NCBI GenBank assembly: GCA_009739215.1
Contig: VSJF01000003.1
Location: 496,001-560,000 of the forward strand
Source: Floccularia luteovirens
Lineage: Eukaryota; Basidiomycota; Agaricomycetes; Agaricales; Squamanitaceae
Length of the DNA: 64,000 bases
Reading direction: 5' to 3'
The notes beneath the pieces are model-generated. The model made no database searches, was not told the DNA's origin, and saw only the letters and a list, made by a program, of their open reading frames with translations. Made by a program: the position numbers and the translations under genes. Shown in pieces: positions 34,812-47,839 of this stretch (the stretch's first letter is position 1; the number at the start of each line of letters is the position of its first letter).

Positions 34812-36650
34812 ATGTCAGGACAATTCAAGATTTTCTATGGCGCAGTAGTCAACCCAGTCTCGCTTCATGACTACCACCTTATGCCTCACTGTCTGTTAGC
34901 AGTTCATGGGAACGGAAATATAGCCTGGATTATTGATCATGTCGAGTCTGAACATCTGCACAATACTTTGGCAGAAAAAGGCTGTTCTAACGAGGACATC
35001 GTTTTATTGAAGCACGGTGAATTTTTGATACCTGGATTCATCGATACGCACACCGTAAGTTGTAGAATTTCATTGTGCTTATCTGTGGAACTAGATCTAA
35101 TCCTACCCATTTGTACCAGCATGCACCTCAATTCCCCAGCATGGGAAGGTAAGTGTGCATTGAATTCAGTAATCACTGCCCAGATTCTAACCAGTCCCAC
35201 TAGTGGACAACAATACGAGCTGATGGATTGGCTAGAAACAATTGTATTCCCAACGGAAGAGAAATTTGCTCACTCGGATTTTGCACGACGAACATGCAAC
35301 TCGGTAGTCCAGCGATTACTTGATTGTGGGGTAGGTCGAAAATTTTTTGTTACTTCATTTTCTCCTCATATCATCGCCCCTTAGACTACTACATGCTGTT
35401 ACTACGGCTCACTTCATTTGGAGGCATCAAAGATTCTTGCAGATATCGCGTTCTCCAAGGGTCAGCGTGCATTTGTTGGTAAATGCAACATGAATCGCAA
35501 ATGTCCTCCCACATATATCGAGCCTTCCACCGAACACTCAATTGAAACCACTCACAGGCTCATCTCACATATCCGAAATCTTCCCAAAGCACCAACACAT
35601 GATGCAGCCTCTGGAACCAACGAACCTTTCGTTCATCCAATTCTCACACCCCGATTTGCAATATCTTGTACTAATGATTTGTTACATGCTCTTGGGGAGA
35701 TAGCTAAATCTGATGACACCCTGCGTATCCAAACTCACATATCAGAGAACAAAAAAGAAATTGCGGAAGTTCTCGAGTTATTCCCTGAAGCAAAGAATTA
35801 CGCCGATGTTTACGATAAATTCAATCTTTTGACGCCCAGAACAATCCTGGGTCACGCAGTGCATCTCAGTGACGATGAAGCGCATTTAGTAAAGTCTCGT
35901 GGATCCGGAATCAGTCATTGCCCAACAAGTAACTTCAATCTGAGAAGCGGGGTTGCTCCAGTGGGCAAATACTTGGACATGGGTATCAAGGCTAGTGCCT
36001 TGCCATGTTTTGTGATATCAAAGTCTGAAGTTACATGTTAAATATATATAGGTCGGTTTGGGCACGGACGTATCGGGCGGATATTCCCCCTCAATACTCA
36101 ATGTGATACAGAATGCCAGCATTGCATCTAAAATTGTTGCTATACAAGCACCACCTATTCAGGGACCACTTCCTGGGATTTTCGAGAATCGTCAGCTGCC
36201 AATTTCGGCTCTACTTTATCTGGCAACAATTGGTGGTGCAGAGGTTTGCGGGTTGCATCCTCACATTGGTTCATTCTTCCAAGGCGCCAGTTTCGATGCT
36301 CTGGTTGTCAGTACCCGTTCAGAAACGGGGGTTCCAGGAGTATGGAGTATAGATGAAGAGCCAGTCCCATGTGAGCTGGATAAGAAAAAGGAGAACTTGG
36401 CTGGTATGGTTGAACGATTCTTGTTCGGTGGAGATGACAGGAATATACGACAAGTGTATGTCCAAGGTCGTGTTGTCGGTGGAAAGGAGCAAAAATGAAG
36501 GGGAATCTAGGTATTCCGTAAAAAAGGCAGGTTCAACCCTGCATAGTCTGAAGTATGTAGACCCAATGAAACTAATCTGATTCAAGTTTTCTTTGAAGTG
36601 TTCATGGCCGGAATATCGGATGAATCGCCATGTAAATATCATTGCACCCG
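34560..36650. repeat. Tandem duplication unit 2 (guanine deaminase plus flanks)
   Basis: Direct repeat of 32085-34165. Intron sequences are still recognisably shared, for example the GTAAGTTGTAGA donor region of intron 1, which points to a fairly recent event. Confidence 0.75.
34812..36498 (+). CDS. Guanine deaminase, copy 2
   Basis: Same exon plan and active-site set as copy 1: PGFIDTHT joined to HAPQFPSMGS, QTHISENKKEI, ILGHAVHLSDDEAHL, SHCPTSNFNLRSG, and GLGTDVSGGYSPSIL. By eye about nine residues in ten match copy 1 in the long central exon. Differences are scattered substitutions with no stop and no frame break. They cluster in two places: the acidic linker near the C-terminus (EEPVPCELDKKKENLAGM versus the copy 1 region before EDLAGM) and the end of exon 1. 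In intron 2 the acceptor used is CCACTAG, not the earlier CTAACCAG, to keep frame. Stop TGA at 36496. It presumably has the same reaction; expression may differ because upstream sequence has diverged. Confidence 0.9.
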
Positions 36651-37179
36651 ATTTACAGCACCTAACGCCAGTCTACCTTGTTAAGGACATCTTGCGTGTA
36701 ACGCTATGTAGTTGATAATCTGACAGGTTCTGGAAACTAGTGAAACAAGTCCAACGAACCTGTAAAAATAGGAATATGCATTGACCGATCACCGGACCTC
36801 ACGAATATATGTCTTCACGGTGATTGCCCAACACACCATCTGCAAAGAATAGATAATTTTTTTCTCATTGTCATACATAACTTCCAACTATCCGAGGAGC
36901 CAAGGCGTTCTCTTGCATTCCCGTGTTAGGCTAACTTTACCAGATCTGCCTGCACGAACTTTCATCAGGATATTTCGGTTTCGGTAAAATACTGAAGCTA
37001 ATGCCCATTGGACGTTGAGCTCTAGACAAGCTTTCAGAGATCTTTTGTGTATTGACAATCTTAGTTAACTTGTTATTATTTGATTGATTCGAACTTTTGA
37101 CTTTTATTTCTCGAGTCACGTGATTATCGAAGGATGCACCCCGCTCTGCTTGGACTAAGATGTAAAACGAGCCTTGTAA
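36499..37179. other. Intergenic, tandem genes
   Basis: This holds the 3' flank of guanine deaminase copy 2 and the promoter side of ATG15. No gene was recognised. Confidence 0.45.
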
Positions 37180-38602
37180 ATGGTCTTGGAAAGGCTATCA
37201 CTGCTCATCGTTTTCCTCATCCCCCTCCTGCATTGTGCTAATGCCACCCTAAGGTTTGTACCAACCCTTGTATACCGCCCTCGCTCCGTGGAAGCTCTTC
37301 ATGACACCCGTTTACGTTCTTTGCGAGAAGCAGAATGTCCATTGAATCCGCTGGAATGGGACCCGGTTACAGTTCGCGGACCTGATACGAGTGATTTGCA
37401 TACGTTGGCACAACTTGCCCGTATGTCTGGGAATGCATATTCTATTGGTCCACCCCAAAAGAACTGGTACGATCTTGATGAGGGCTGGAACATTGTGGGT
37501 ATGATTTGAGTTCTACGCTTTCCCTAAGGGCTGAGCTCTATTGGGCTTAGAGTTTCCCATTTGGTTGGGACGCCGATGATGGTTTCCGTGGGCGGGTATT
37601 CGAGGCTGAGGACAATTCAACTATTGTTCTCGCAATCAAGGGGACAACTTTGCAAGGTCCAACAAGCAAGCTCGACAAATTCAATGACAATCTGTACGTG
37701 TATTCTTGGCTCATATACTTTGTAACTATATGCTCATTAGAGTAGCCTCTTTTCGTGCTGCTGCGCCCGGGTTGACATAACTTGGGTGTTTCGTACAGTC
37801 TGTGATTGTTACTCTTCTCACTGGAGGTGCGATGATACCTGCCTTTCCAATGCACTTGTCGAAGATAGTCTTTTCTACTCTATTGGCGTTGTACGTTAGT
37901 TCTTCGTAATAAATCCTACCAATACTTACTAGGTATAGAACCTAATAACGGATCTACTTGCACTCTACCCTAGACGGAATATCTGGCTGGTTGGCCACTC
38001 CCTCGGTGGCGCCTTAGCATCCCTACTTGGAGCAACATTCGGTCTACCTGCGGTCGCTTTTGAGTCCCCTGGAGAGCGACTCGCAGCCAAGCGGCTCCAT
38101 CTTCCTCTTCCTCCACCCGTCCCGTTAATAAACGACCTCGCACCCCTACATAAGCAGTCTACCTCTTCCTCCATGCATGCACACCTGGCGATTACGCATG
38201 TTTACCACACGGCTGATCCTATTCCACAAGGTGTATGCACAGGTCCATTATCTCCATGCGTGACCGCGGGATATGCACTAGAGACACACTGCCATCTTGG
38301 GCAAAGTATCCTGTTCGACACTGTGCAGTTACTTGGATGGTCAGTTGATGTAAGAAAACATGTATTAAGGGAGGTCGTGGGATTGTTAGAGTTGGAGGAT
38401 GTCGATTGGGGCGTCGATCAACCCGATGGTCTCCAGGATCAAGGTGGTAAAGGGAAGAAAAAGGTACCCCGACCAAGAATTGAAGATGACTGTGTGGTGC
38501 GTGCTGCATAACTCCTTGTACTTCCGCCGCTTATATGTGCTCTAGGATTGTTATAAATGGGAATTTGGGCACTTTAAAGACAAGGATGGAAAGAAGTTAT
38601 AA
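37180..38602 (+). CDS. ATG15: Atg15-type vacuolar lipase of autophagy
   Basis: A phospholipase that breaks down autophagic bodies and intravacuolar vesicles. The N-terminal hydrophobic segment LSLLIVFLIPLLHCANA serves as signal anchor. Family blocks: QLARMSGNAYSIGPPQKNWY, SFPFGWDADDGFRGRVF, STIVLAIKGTTLQGPTSK, LLFSCCCARVDITW, NALVEDSLFYSIGV, IWLVGHSLGGALASLLGATF (nucleophile Ser in GHSLGG), AVAFESPGERLAAKRLHL, HVYHTADPIPQGVCTGPLSP, CVTAGYALETHCHLGQSIL and GWSVDVRKHVL. The reading frame does not end at 38511: a 49-nt intron (38497-38545) leads to a last exon DCYKWEFGHFKDKDGKKL, stop TAA 38600. About 390 residues. Shorter at the C-terminus than some ascomycete members. Confidence 0.9.
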
Positions 38603-39254
38603 ATCAAGATATATCTATTGGAGTTCGTTCTTCATTGTAAATTGTGAATATTATCCTACTACTATGTATGACCTTAGAGATGTTCTTTTATGAACTATAA
38701 CCATTGATTCACTCAATCGATCCACCTCATACCGTCCTGTGCCTCGAATTCCACTTATAGTTCTTCGCTCGCCCATCCCCGAGGCTATAGAGAAATGTCT
38801 TGTCGCTTTCCCTCAGTTTGGCGGTGAGCCACGGCCGACTTAATGTTTTATACTTCATTGCACTAACATCCTAGGCTCAGATTCAGAAGGAAAAAAAACC
38901 CTATTAGATACATCATGAATCCCATGATGCATATTACTTTGTACCATCGAAAATTGAGGGAACCAAGATATGAAAAACCTTCTAACAGGAAATGTCGGCG
39001 GGCGATGTGCTAGGAAAAAAAGCCACTAATCGGGGTATAGAACGAAGTCGATGTCCTTGAATGTAGTGAAAAGGAAAGAAAAAGGAAAGAAATATAAATA
39101 TGCTTAAAGTATAAGATGAGGGTTTCGCGGGAATTCTTATTGATACAAATGAGGGCCTCGAAATTGTCCCAAAAAAAAAGATGTGAATAAAAGACGAAAA
39201 TAGAATCCATCATGAGGAATAATGAGAGTCCATTTTCTTGTTACTTTATGTTAC
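38603..39254. other. Intergenic, convergent
   Basis: This lies between the stops of ATG15 and the LIM gene. It is AT-rich, with no gene recognised. Confidence 0.45.
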
Positions 39255-42200
39255 TTACACCAACTCGCTTCCACCTGCACCAACACCTGCTCCCATACCG
39301 GTGAGGTCAATGAACCGAGTTACCCGTTTCATCGCTCTCGAACTCTGCACCCATTCTTCATCCTCATCATCACTTCCCGCTCTCGCAGCATGTGCATGTC
39401 GTTCACACAACATACGCCCGTCAACTTCCCAGTACTCTTTCAGTGTCTCATCACAAGCTGGGTATCCAGGATGTTCGCAAGTCATATGTTCAGGGTGGTA
39501 CCGGTCACCAGTGTGAGATACAGCACATGGGCCTTCAATTGGCTGTCCACAACGTGCAGCAGCACAGAGCGAGTCGTTAGCTTCATGGTAGTGGTAGGCA
39601 CAAAGAGGCTTTCCATCATAGACATAGAAAGTCTTATCTGGGAATGGTTTCTAAGTAGAGATAGAAGATGCCGTCAGTAACTTAATGAAATATGGAATAT
39701 TAAGGAGGCAGGGACGAACATGGCATGTATGGCAATTAAAACACTCTTTATGGTATTTGCCTTTAAGCTGTCCATCGGATGACGAAACAGCTTGCTTCTC
39801 TATCGGTAGATTACAACGTCGACACTATAACAACAATTTAGTTGGAAACAATGAAACTCTCCAAATGTAAAGGACATACCTTTGGTAAATACATATTTTT
39901 CCAGCACTTTTCACAAAGCACACCACCACTATCAACCTGTACCCACCTTCCATCATCGATCATATGAGAACACCTTATACAGACTTTCGGTTTCCTTCTG
40001 CGCGTGTTGATCGAGGAATCCAAAAGTCTGTGTTCGGTAATTGGGCTAGTTTTGGACCTTGTAGGTAATTTGGGTGGGCGTGTTTCAGGTGATTGCAGTC
40101 CTTGCACGGTTTTGCTTCGCCTCGTCCTTGAGGGAGATCCTAAATCTATGATCCTATCTTCATCGGATGACATATTCTCAGGATCTGCTTTGATGAGTTC
40201 GTTGATGCCAACCATACCAAACGATCGCTGGCTTCTTATCGTTTGTCTTTTCGATAACCCACTTCGACGGTCGGTACGGTCGGTGTCCGATGTACTTTGA
40301 GAGGTGACTTCCTCAAGCAAGGTTTCCATTGCTAGTTCCAATGCACCTGATGCCGATGTACCACCAGTAATACCAGAAACAAATCCTTGCCGGGTGTCCC
40401 TTGAGTAAATGCTGCGACTCGCATTGCTGCTGCTACTACTACTTCCACTGGCACTCCTACCAACTCTACCTCCGCCACCTACTCCAGGGCCACCCAGTTT
40501 AGAATACGCACTTGGTGGTGTCTGGGAAAGCCCGAGTGCATGCGCAATCTTGGAGGAATTACTGCGCGCCACCTTTCCTCCATCATCACCGGCGCTCGAG
40601 TTTGATGAGACTTGTGATGATGAACTATTCTTTCTGTACATACCCGACGGCGCGCCGGCTTTGATATCCTTACGTTCATCAACATGATCCGATCGATCTG
40701 ATGTCGATTTAGAATGAATATGATGGGTAGGTGATTTAGGCTGCGGATTGGGTGAGATGAGTGATAGAGGTGGTGGTGGATTTGCTTTAGTCTTCAAGCT
40801 TGTGTGTTTCTCACTTATGTCTTCAGAGTCGGAACCATCGGCATACGCTAAGCCACCCTCGGATTCAGGGCTAGGAGATCGCACTATACGCCTGGTGTCC
40901 TGTCGTGATGCTATCGTGCTGACACTAGTCGACCTGACAGGGCGATTGACGCTATTGCCAACAGAGGCTTTTGGAGAAGTACTGTTGCTTTTCTCATTAG
41001 ATGGTGTGGGGGTATCAATATGAGTTCCTGGGAGTTTATGTTTCTCCAAAAATGGTAGTCGTACAGATGCCGCAAGTGACACCTGTGCGTCGGTCTGTTG
41101 TTCATTAGCCAGACCCTTGTTCGGTGCGGAAAATTGCGTAGGGTCTGTAGACCTGACACGGTTCGGCGGTGACGGCGTCCTAAGGATTTTAGTTAAAATA
41201 GTGGATGGAGGGAACTCAGTCTGAGGTAGAGGAGAAACAGGACCCGGGGAATGAGAGGAATAACCTGAGCCTGCGGACAAAGGTGGTGTAACCGTGGCTA
41301 CGATGAGAATCAATGAACTTGATAAACAACTCATAAGTAAACCTTTACTCACTGCGCGAGGACGGCATCTAAATCAAGAAAGCCAGGTGCAGCAGCCCGA
41401 CGGATCTGCGGTGGAACCCCGGAAATGGAATTCCCAGGGACCCCCACAAACATAGCAGCACGGGCAGCAGCAGCGAAGCCACGCCGTCCAACACCTGCCA
41501 TACCAGCAGCACCCCCAGACTTTGTGTCGATGTCATTCTCAGTTGGAGGAACAAATGGAGACATCTGACGAGGAGGACGATCTCTTGGTGCAGGAGATGG
41601 AGTGTTGAATCGGGCAGGCATTTGTCCTGGTCCTTGAGGGTTGAACGAATTCATAGGGGGGCCATCCCTAATACTAGAAAATGATGGTCTTGATGTCTGT
41701 GGGGGGGGCTGGCTAGGACCAGCCGGTCCGGAATTTGAAGCAGTGCGAGCACGAAATTGTGCATTCTGTTGTTGCTGCTGCTGAAGATCGCGTAGATTGG
41801 ATGCGGACCTTGGCGCATATAGATCTCCAGGGCGCGAGTTAGCTGGTGCAGGGGGAGCAGCGTTAGGGTCTGCGCGTGCCAGCGGACCAGATCTGTGGGC
41901 AAAAGGGCCAGACGCCGAAATATTCAGTTTTGGTCCGCCAGTTGGTAGCCCGTATTTCTGCTGAGATTGTCGCTGAGGTGGAGGTTGCGGGACTTGAGGT
42001 CTTAAAAGAGAAGGAACGGAACGGGAAGGAGCGGAATTCATAGAATTTACTGACTGTGCCAGACGGCTTTGCAGTTGATTTGAAGGAGAGGAAGTTGATT
42101 GGCTTGTTGGGGACTTCGAAATGGTTGGCATGGAAGGTGGTGGGGGACAGGTGTGGTCGCCGAGGTCGGCGAGAGGAACGAGTTGGCTGCAGTTTGAACA

Positions 42201-42272
42201 TTTGACAGTGGGTAACAATTGGGATATACGTCCTGGAGCTACAGCAGGTGTAGGATTGAGCATTGTAGCCAT
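39255..42272 (-). CDS. LIM-domain protein (paxillin-like), low-complexity N-terminal half
   Basis: Likely a cytoskeletal or polarity scaffold, by analogy with fungal paxillin-like proteins. Exon 1 (42272 to about 41346) has a small CxxC-type motif KCSNCSQLVPLADLGDHTC followed by Pro/Ser/Gln-rich sequence with a poly-Gln run. Exon 2 (to about 39876) is Ser-rich with glycine and serine runs and ends in KPKVCIRCSHMIDDGRW and GGVLCEKCWKNMYLPK, the start of the LIM array. Further exons give CRRCNLPIEKQAV, GKYHKECFNCHTCH, KPFPDKTFYVYDGKPLCAYH, CGQPIEGPCAV, DRYHPEHMTCEHPGY and EVDGRMLCERH. Zinc ligands are in place. The exon 1-2 join is unresolved: a 55-nt GT-AG intron leaves the frame off by one, whereas a 35-nt intron would keep it. 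Confidence 0.75.
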
Positions 42273-43208
42273 CTCAGTGGCAGGTAGGCTGAAAGATAGT
42301 GGTAAAACTTGTTACGGCCAGCGTGTAGGTAGGGTAGGTCCAGGGTCTTGAGTCTTGTCGTCGCTTGAGGGCTTGGCAAACGTCAGTCGGGAGGACTGTT
42401 CGCTTCCTGGATATGTAAAATCAACGACAAGCAGCTAGATGATTAGAATGGTGCAGGAGAGAGCCATAAGAGATGATAGTATGAGAAGAAGAAGAAGGAA
42501 ATAATTGATGAGAGAACCCAAACTGGGTTACAAACCCACATGCTCACTGCATCTCCCGCCTTTATCAGCAATAAGCTTGATTGTTGGCATACAACGCTAG
42601 AGCTAATGGAGCTCATCAGCGTTCTGTCCATGCGTGTAGAAAATAAATTATCCCGCGATGATCCAAATGATGGGATTTCACAATGAATTGAAATACGTTT
42701 TCGTAATTTACGGTATCTCGCTCGCTATTCACGCTAAACAGTGAGCTCCACGGTCCAAGCATCCAACCATTTCCTTTCATTTCCGAATTCCTATTTTTCT
42801 GTTTTTCCCCATTCCGAGTTGTCCTTCTTATCTCCTTTTTGGTATAATCCATCAAAACAGATGTCCCCCACATCGATCCCGTTGCTTTGCTTCTTCTTAA
42901 AACGAAACCAACCAACAAAATCCTCCCCAACAAGTTTCACCATTGCCTTGTTACCTATAAGAAAGCTCAGGCTGTTTGGTAACCCACGCGATGAAAGCGC
43001 TTCTTCCCCATCAATCCATCCGGAACTACATGTCAGTGTCTAGGGAAAGTATTTAAAGATCCACAATCCTACTACATGCAAAGGAAGGAAACAGTATTGA
43101 CGTCTGTTAACAGCATATTCTCATCCCACAAATTATGACTGAACAATACAAATTAGACCAACTTGAAACATTGGATCACACACTCTATAAAGTTCCAAAG
43201 TTTCTGAA
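42273..43208. other. Intergenic, LIM gene upstream region
   Basis: This is the promoter side of the LIM gene and the 3' flank of the phosphatase gene, both on the minus strand. There is a short inverted repeat TGGGTT-ACA-AACCCA near 42524-42538. No gene was recognised. Confidence 0.45.
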
Positions 43209-46200
43209 TCATCCCCCGAGCCATAGCAACCGCTTCACCCCATACTCCATTTTTGCATACACGCTCGTCATGCGTTGCGCTTCGGTCAACCTAGGTAGCG
43301 AATAATTAGCGATCCCATCCTCTCACACCCCAGTCCGAAATAAAGGTAATAGGAGACTTTCAGAAAACGAGGACTTACCCGACCACATCTTCGCGGATGA
43401 CAAAACCTGACCGTACATTGCCCAGGTCCTCACACGCTTGTTGAATACTTTCCACGATTGAATCAACAGCTTCCCAGCATGTGGTAGCATTGACTAGCTC
43501 ATCAGATGCCTCAGAGTATCCACTCGCTGCGCTAGACGAGCGCCTGATACGTGCAAGGTCAATAGGAAGTACCTTGAACGCCGCGAATGACATATCTCCT
43601 GCGCCCGCCGTTGATGTTGAAGCTTGGGCACGCGGTAGGGAACTCTTTCCTGTAAGACCAACTGCCTTCGCTACCTTGCCTAGATTCCCCGTCGAGAAGG
43701 TAGAAGATGATGTGGGTATCTCTAAGCTATTCCTGACTGAGTAACTCGTGATTCTGGATTCTTGGTTAGAATTCAGCCAGGTCACTGTAAAGCCTGCATT
43801 TTGTTCTGGATCGCGGCTTGCCTCTTCTAGTGGCGAGATTATATATGCACCTGCAATAACGACACTTTAGGACTTGTTACGACAGGTCAGACTTGAAGAA
43901 CACACCTTTGCTAATTTTGACAACATCTCCAAGTGGTACACGGGTATACAATTTAACTTTTTCGAGAGTATAGTCGTATGACTACGTCATATACTCCGTT
44001 CAGCTTCATAGCGGGTATATTAGACAGAAACTTACTACAATATATAAAGCTTTTACAGACTAGCAAAATTAAGTAAAGTTTTAGGTGGTGAATGACAAAT
44101 AAGATACATACCAACAGCACAACCTTCTCCTCAAATTTCAACCCGAGTTTCTTGTTCAGTTCCTCTGGTGAGAACAACGTCCATCCCGACAAAAGCCGTT
44201 CACCTTCAGACAGCACACGGGACACTGAAGTTGCAATTGCTTCCGTGCGGATTTTAGATATCCTGATCAGATCTCGTGGATCGGTTGACTGAAGCTTTAA
44301 CAAAAATTCGGAAAAGACAGTGATTGTACGGCTTCCAAGCATAAAATCAATGACAGCTTGTGAGAACCAATCACTGAATGTTGACGTGTACATCCTGGCC
44401 AATGTCACGAATTAGAAACAAATGGTATTATTTGATGATCATGATGCTTACCTTGCCAGCGAATTCACGCCATCATTGAGCATACCACCCAAATCACGTT
44501 TCCCCGTTCTGTTATGCTTGGTATTAATTTTAATAATTTAACGGACGGACCATACCTTGTAAAATCACCCTGCAACGGAAATTGTATTATCAGGTCCGAA
44601 ATAACAATACGAGTAGTAATTTACCTTCAACGCCGAAGTCCCCGCACTATGCACAAAATCAACAATGGTGAGTCCCAATTTGTCCACAACAACCGAATGA
44701 AATGTCATTACTATGCTTTGCTTATCACATCACCGTTGTTCGCCCAAACTATAACAATTCACATATAAGGAATCAGCGAGAACATAATAAAATATCGAAC
44801 AAGTTGTACCATCATTGAACACTATATCAGTTTCCGATCGGCCAGCGCTCGAAGGACTCAGGAGTGCAACAGCGCTGAGCTGTTTGTTAAGCACATACCG
44901 CGCAAACGCCGACTAGTAGAATTTTTAAATCAGTATATGCAAAGGACACATTGACAGCTTGCTGCACCTGTACAACATTCGTACGATCCAGACAATCAAT
45001 ACAGTTTACACGAAATACGCCTTTCTGCTGCGAGAAAATGACGTTATTCGAAATCCACATATAGCTATTAAATCAAGATCAGAATCATACACTGGGATCT
45101 TGTTTGACCTACCCTTGTGCTTCAAACGTCCTTTCCATACTGTTTATAAGCTTTGAAATGTTTTCGTATCTAGACAAATTAAATCAGTTTATGATTTATC
45201 AGTGTGTTTCTCGCCGCACTTCATCCCTTTAGTTTCGTTATGGAAATCGTACTCGCAATAACTGAATGCCGATAAAATCAATAAACGGTATCTTATTTTA
45301 GAGTTCCTCAATACTCACTGGGCATCTTTCAAACTCAGTTCATGCATATATTCTCTATATCCTTGTGTGATAGCTCCCTCTTTACCATGTTGTTCTGCAA
45401 GATTAACGATAGTCTGCGTGAACTGCATTAATTCTATATTTCTTAAGACATATTATAAACCTACAAGGGGTCCGTATCGGGGTATCGTGCGACTAAGGTG
45501 TCTTTTAAGAGCATCTAAATTCTGCTCATGTGTCCTGTCCGCAGCTAGCACTGGTGGTGGTTTTAACCCATAACCAGTTTGCGTCCAGAATAATGGAACT
45601 GTAAACAATAAACTTTAATCCATTTCATAGATTGATGGAGGAAGAAATAACGAACTAGAACCCCTAATCTGTACGTAGCTGAAGATATTATCCTTGCCCT
45701 CACGCTAAGATACTACTGAGCAATGAATGGACCCAATAGGAACAGCAAAATCACCTCAACCCGCATAATCGTCTCGGTTTCGACAAAATTCGCTACGTTA
45801 GCACCTTCATCTATTCCCCGTCGTTGATAACGTAGCCCAGCTCGATCTCTCGACCTCCTCGAGATGATGATATAGTCCACAATAATATTTGTGTCATGTG
45901 TATTACGGTCAGGTGGAATATTGAATTGGGCAAGTTGGAAGTAGCCCTGCATGATAGGTAGGACGTATGAATGAAGCTATATACCCAAAATTAGTTAAAC
46001 ATGAAAGAGTAGAGTGTTATAATACGCACACCAGCATCTATGAACGGTTTTGATAGCCATTCATTCCACCAGAATTGTTTGTCTACCCGCCGCCAGAGGG
46101 GTAGCGTCGGGTATGGCTCGGCAGTTGTAGATACCTTATCGTTTTCATGGATATCATTAGCCCGAGCCCCACTTTTCTCTGATAAAGCACCGAGACCGGC

Positions 46201-47588
46201 AAGGAGGTCATGCTGTTTTTGAGCTTTAAGGACCTGCTCTTGTTTGTGCTGCAAAGAACGCGTAACATCTTCGCTTTATGTTAACACTTATCCCACAAGT
46301 AAGAAGGTGGAAAACATCCTCTCACCAAAGTTATATGCAAAATACATATCGCCCTTCGTGAACTCTTTTATACACTCTCGGATGATTTTATCCTCAAGTT
46401 CCGAGTGTCTCTCCTCATCTGTAGAAGGTGGAGGAGCCGTAGTAGCTAATATGCTTTCTAAAACTTCCGAAGGATCCCGTTTTCCTTCTTTGATAATCTC
46501 GTCTAGAACTTGTTGTTCTTCCGCGATGGCCTTTGCTTCGCTGGTTGGTAACAGGTTATTAGTATCTAATGCTGGTGGGGAAACGGACGCTCGTTTCGAG
46601 ATACGATTCCAGAAAGATAAACGGTCAGCAAGAGTTCTATTTATTGGAGATGTAGTCGAGTTTTCGGAAGATGGTATAGAAATATCGGATGACGAGGATT
46701 GTGGGGATAGACTAGACCTTGGGTGCTCGTCTTCACCAGGAAGAGAATATACCGTCTGATGGGGTGTCATAAGCCTGATATCTGGTTCTAGGGTAGATTG
46801 GACATGAGGGGAAGTGTTTGCTGAATGTTCGGCATCATGATCATCTGGCTCCAATTCTGCTTTTGCAAATAAAGATGGACGTGAAAGTGTAGCATTTCTT
46901 GCTGCGATCATGGTTATAGTCTTGCGAGCCCGACCTTCTACAAGCGGGATGGCAACCACGTTCCTTACGCCATATACAATGTGAGAATCATCGATAACTA
47001 TGCGTACGAAGGTAAGCCGGAGGAGATCAATCAAGACAATACAAATTACCTGTCCCGACCTCACTGCGAGCAGTGATCACAAGCAAGTATGATCCTATAA
47101 ACACATTTGAAAATCGAGGCTCGGTCAGCACAACCGCACCAAGCCCAAAACTTAACACTCCACACAAGACAGAAAGGAGGGAAGAGGAAGGAATGTAGAT
47201 GCTAACCAGAGAACAACTCCAAAATGCCAACTATTCCATATATAACTACACCAGTTGTCCAATCCAGGTTCTCGTGTGCACTTATCTCTCCATCACGGAC
47301 TTCTTCCACCCTCCCAGCTTTACCCCACCCTATACGTACATGGCCGTGTTCCGCGACATAGTGGGGCGGTTGAGGACGTATTAGCAGTCCATCAGCGGTG
47401 GCCAGTAACGCTAAATGGTCATGGGGACAAGGATGTGGTACAGCTGGGATAACATCCTTAGGTTGGAGACCTGGGGAATGGTGTGCGGCAGGGTTGAGGG
47501 CTATGACACTATGGTTTGGGCTTGGAGAAGACTTAGGTGGAGGTGGCGACGGAGGGGTCTTAGATACCCTCGCGAAAAAACGCTTCAT
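43209..47588 (-). CDS. SAC-domain phosphoinositide phosphatase with hSac2 domain (INPP5F-like)
   Basis: Predicted to remove phosphate from phosphoinositides on endocytic or Golgi membranes. Start chosen at MKRFFARVSKTPPSP (47588). SAC-domain blocks: GSYLLVITARSEVG, VYGVRNVVAIPL, a long Ser-rich insert, LPLWRRVDKQFWWNEWLSKP, YFQLAQFNIPPDRNTHDT, ERTRRRGIDEGANVANFVET-like RYQRRGIDEGANVANFVETE, and the C-x5-R-T catalytic motif VNCIDCLDRTNVVQ near 44976-45003. The hSac2 region covers about 43953-44408 (YTSTFSDWFSQAVIDFMLGS) and the last exons hold FVIREDVVG and LTEAQRMTSVYAKMEYGVKR. A final 3' intron moves the stop from 43375 to TGA 43209-43211. Many small exons; not every join was traced. Confidence 0.8.
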
Positions 47589-47839
47589 GGTCGTGTCGGA
47601 AGCAATGAAGTGGATGGACACTTCAAAATCATTCACTGACGTCGATCGGTGTCATAACTTGCCTTATTGGGTTATGTTGCCGTCACGGTTATGTTTAAAA
47701 AAACCGAAAAAAAGTAATTAAAGTAAAAACACAGAATTTGATAACATCTCAAAGCACAGGAATAGTCTCAGCAAATGATACAGCTAGGGTTCCAGATAGA
47801 ACTCCGATAAAATTAAGTCCATCTCTATAAATTTAAATA

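Noticed and set aside
40409..40687. Plus-strand Leu/Pro-rich open frame
   Set aside because: Shadow of the Ser/Gly-rich LIM-gene exon on the other strand.
42524..42538. Perfect 6-bp inverted repeat with a 3-nt loop
   Set aside because: Too short and isolated to be called a terminator or RNA gene in a fungal nuclear genome.
47398..47721. Plus-strand Gly/Trp-rich open frame
   Set aside because: Shadow of the first exon of the SAC phosphatase on the other strand.
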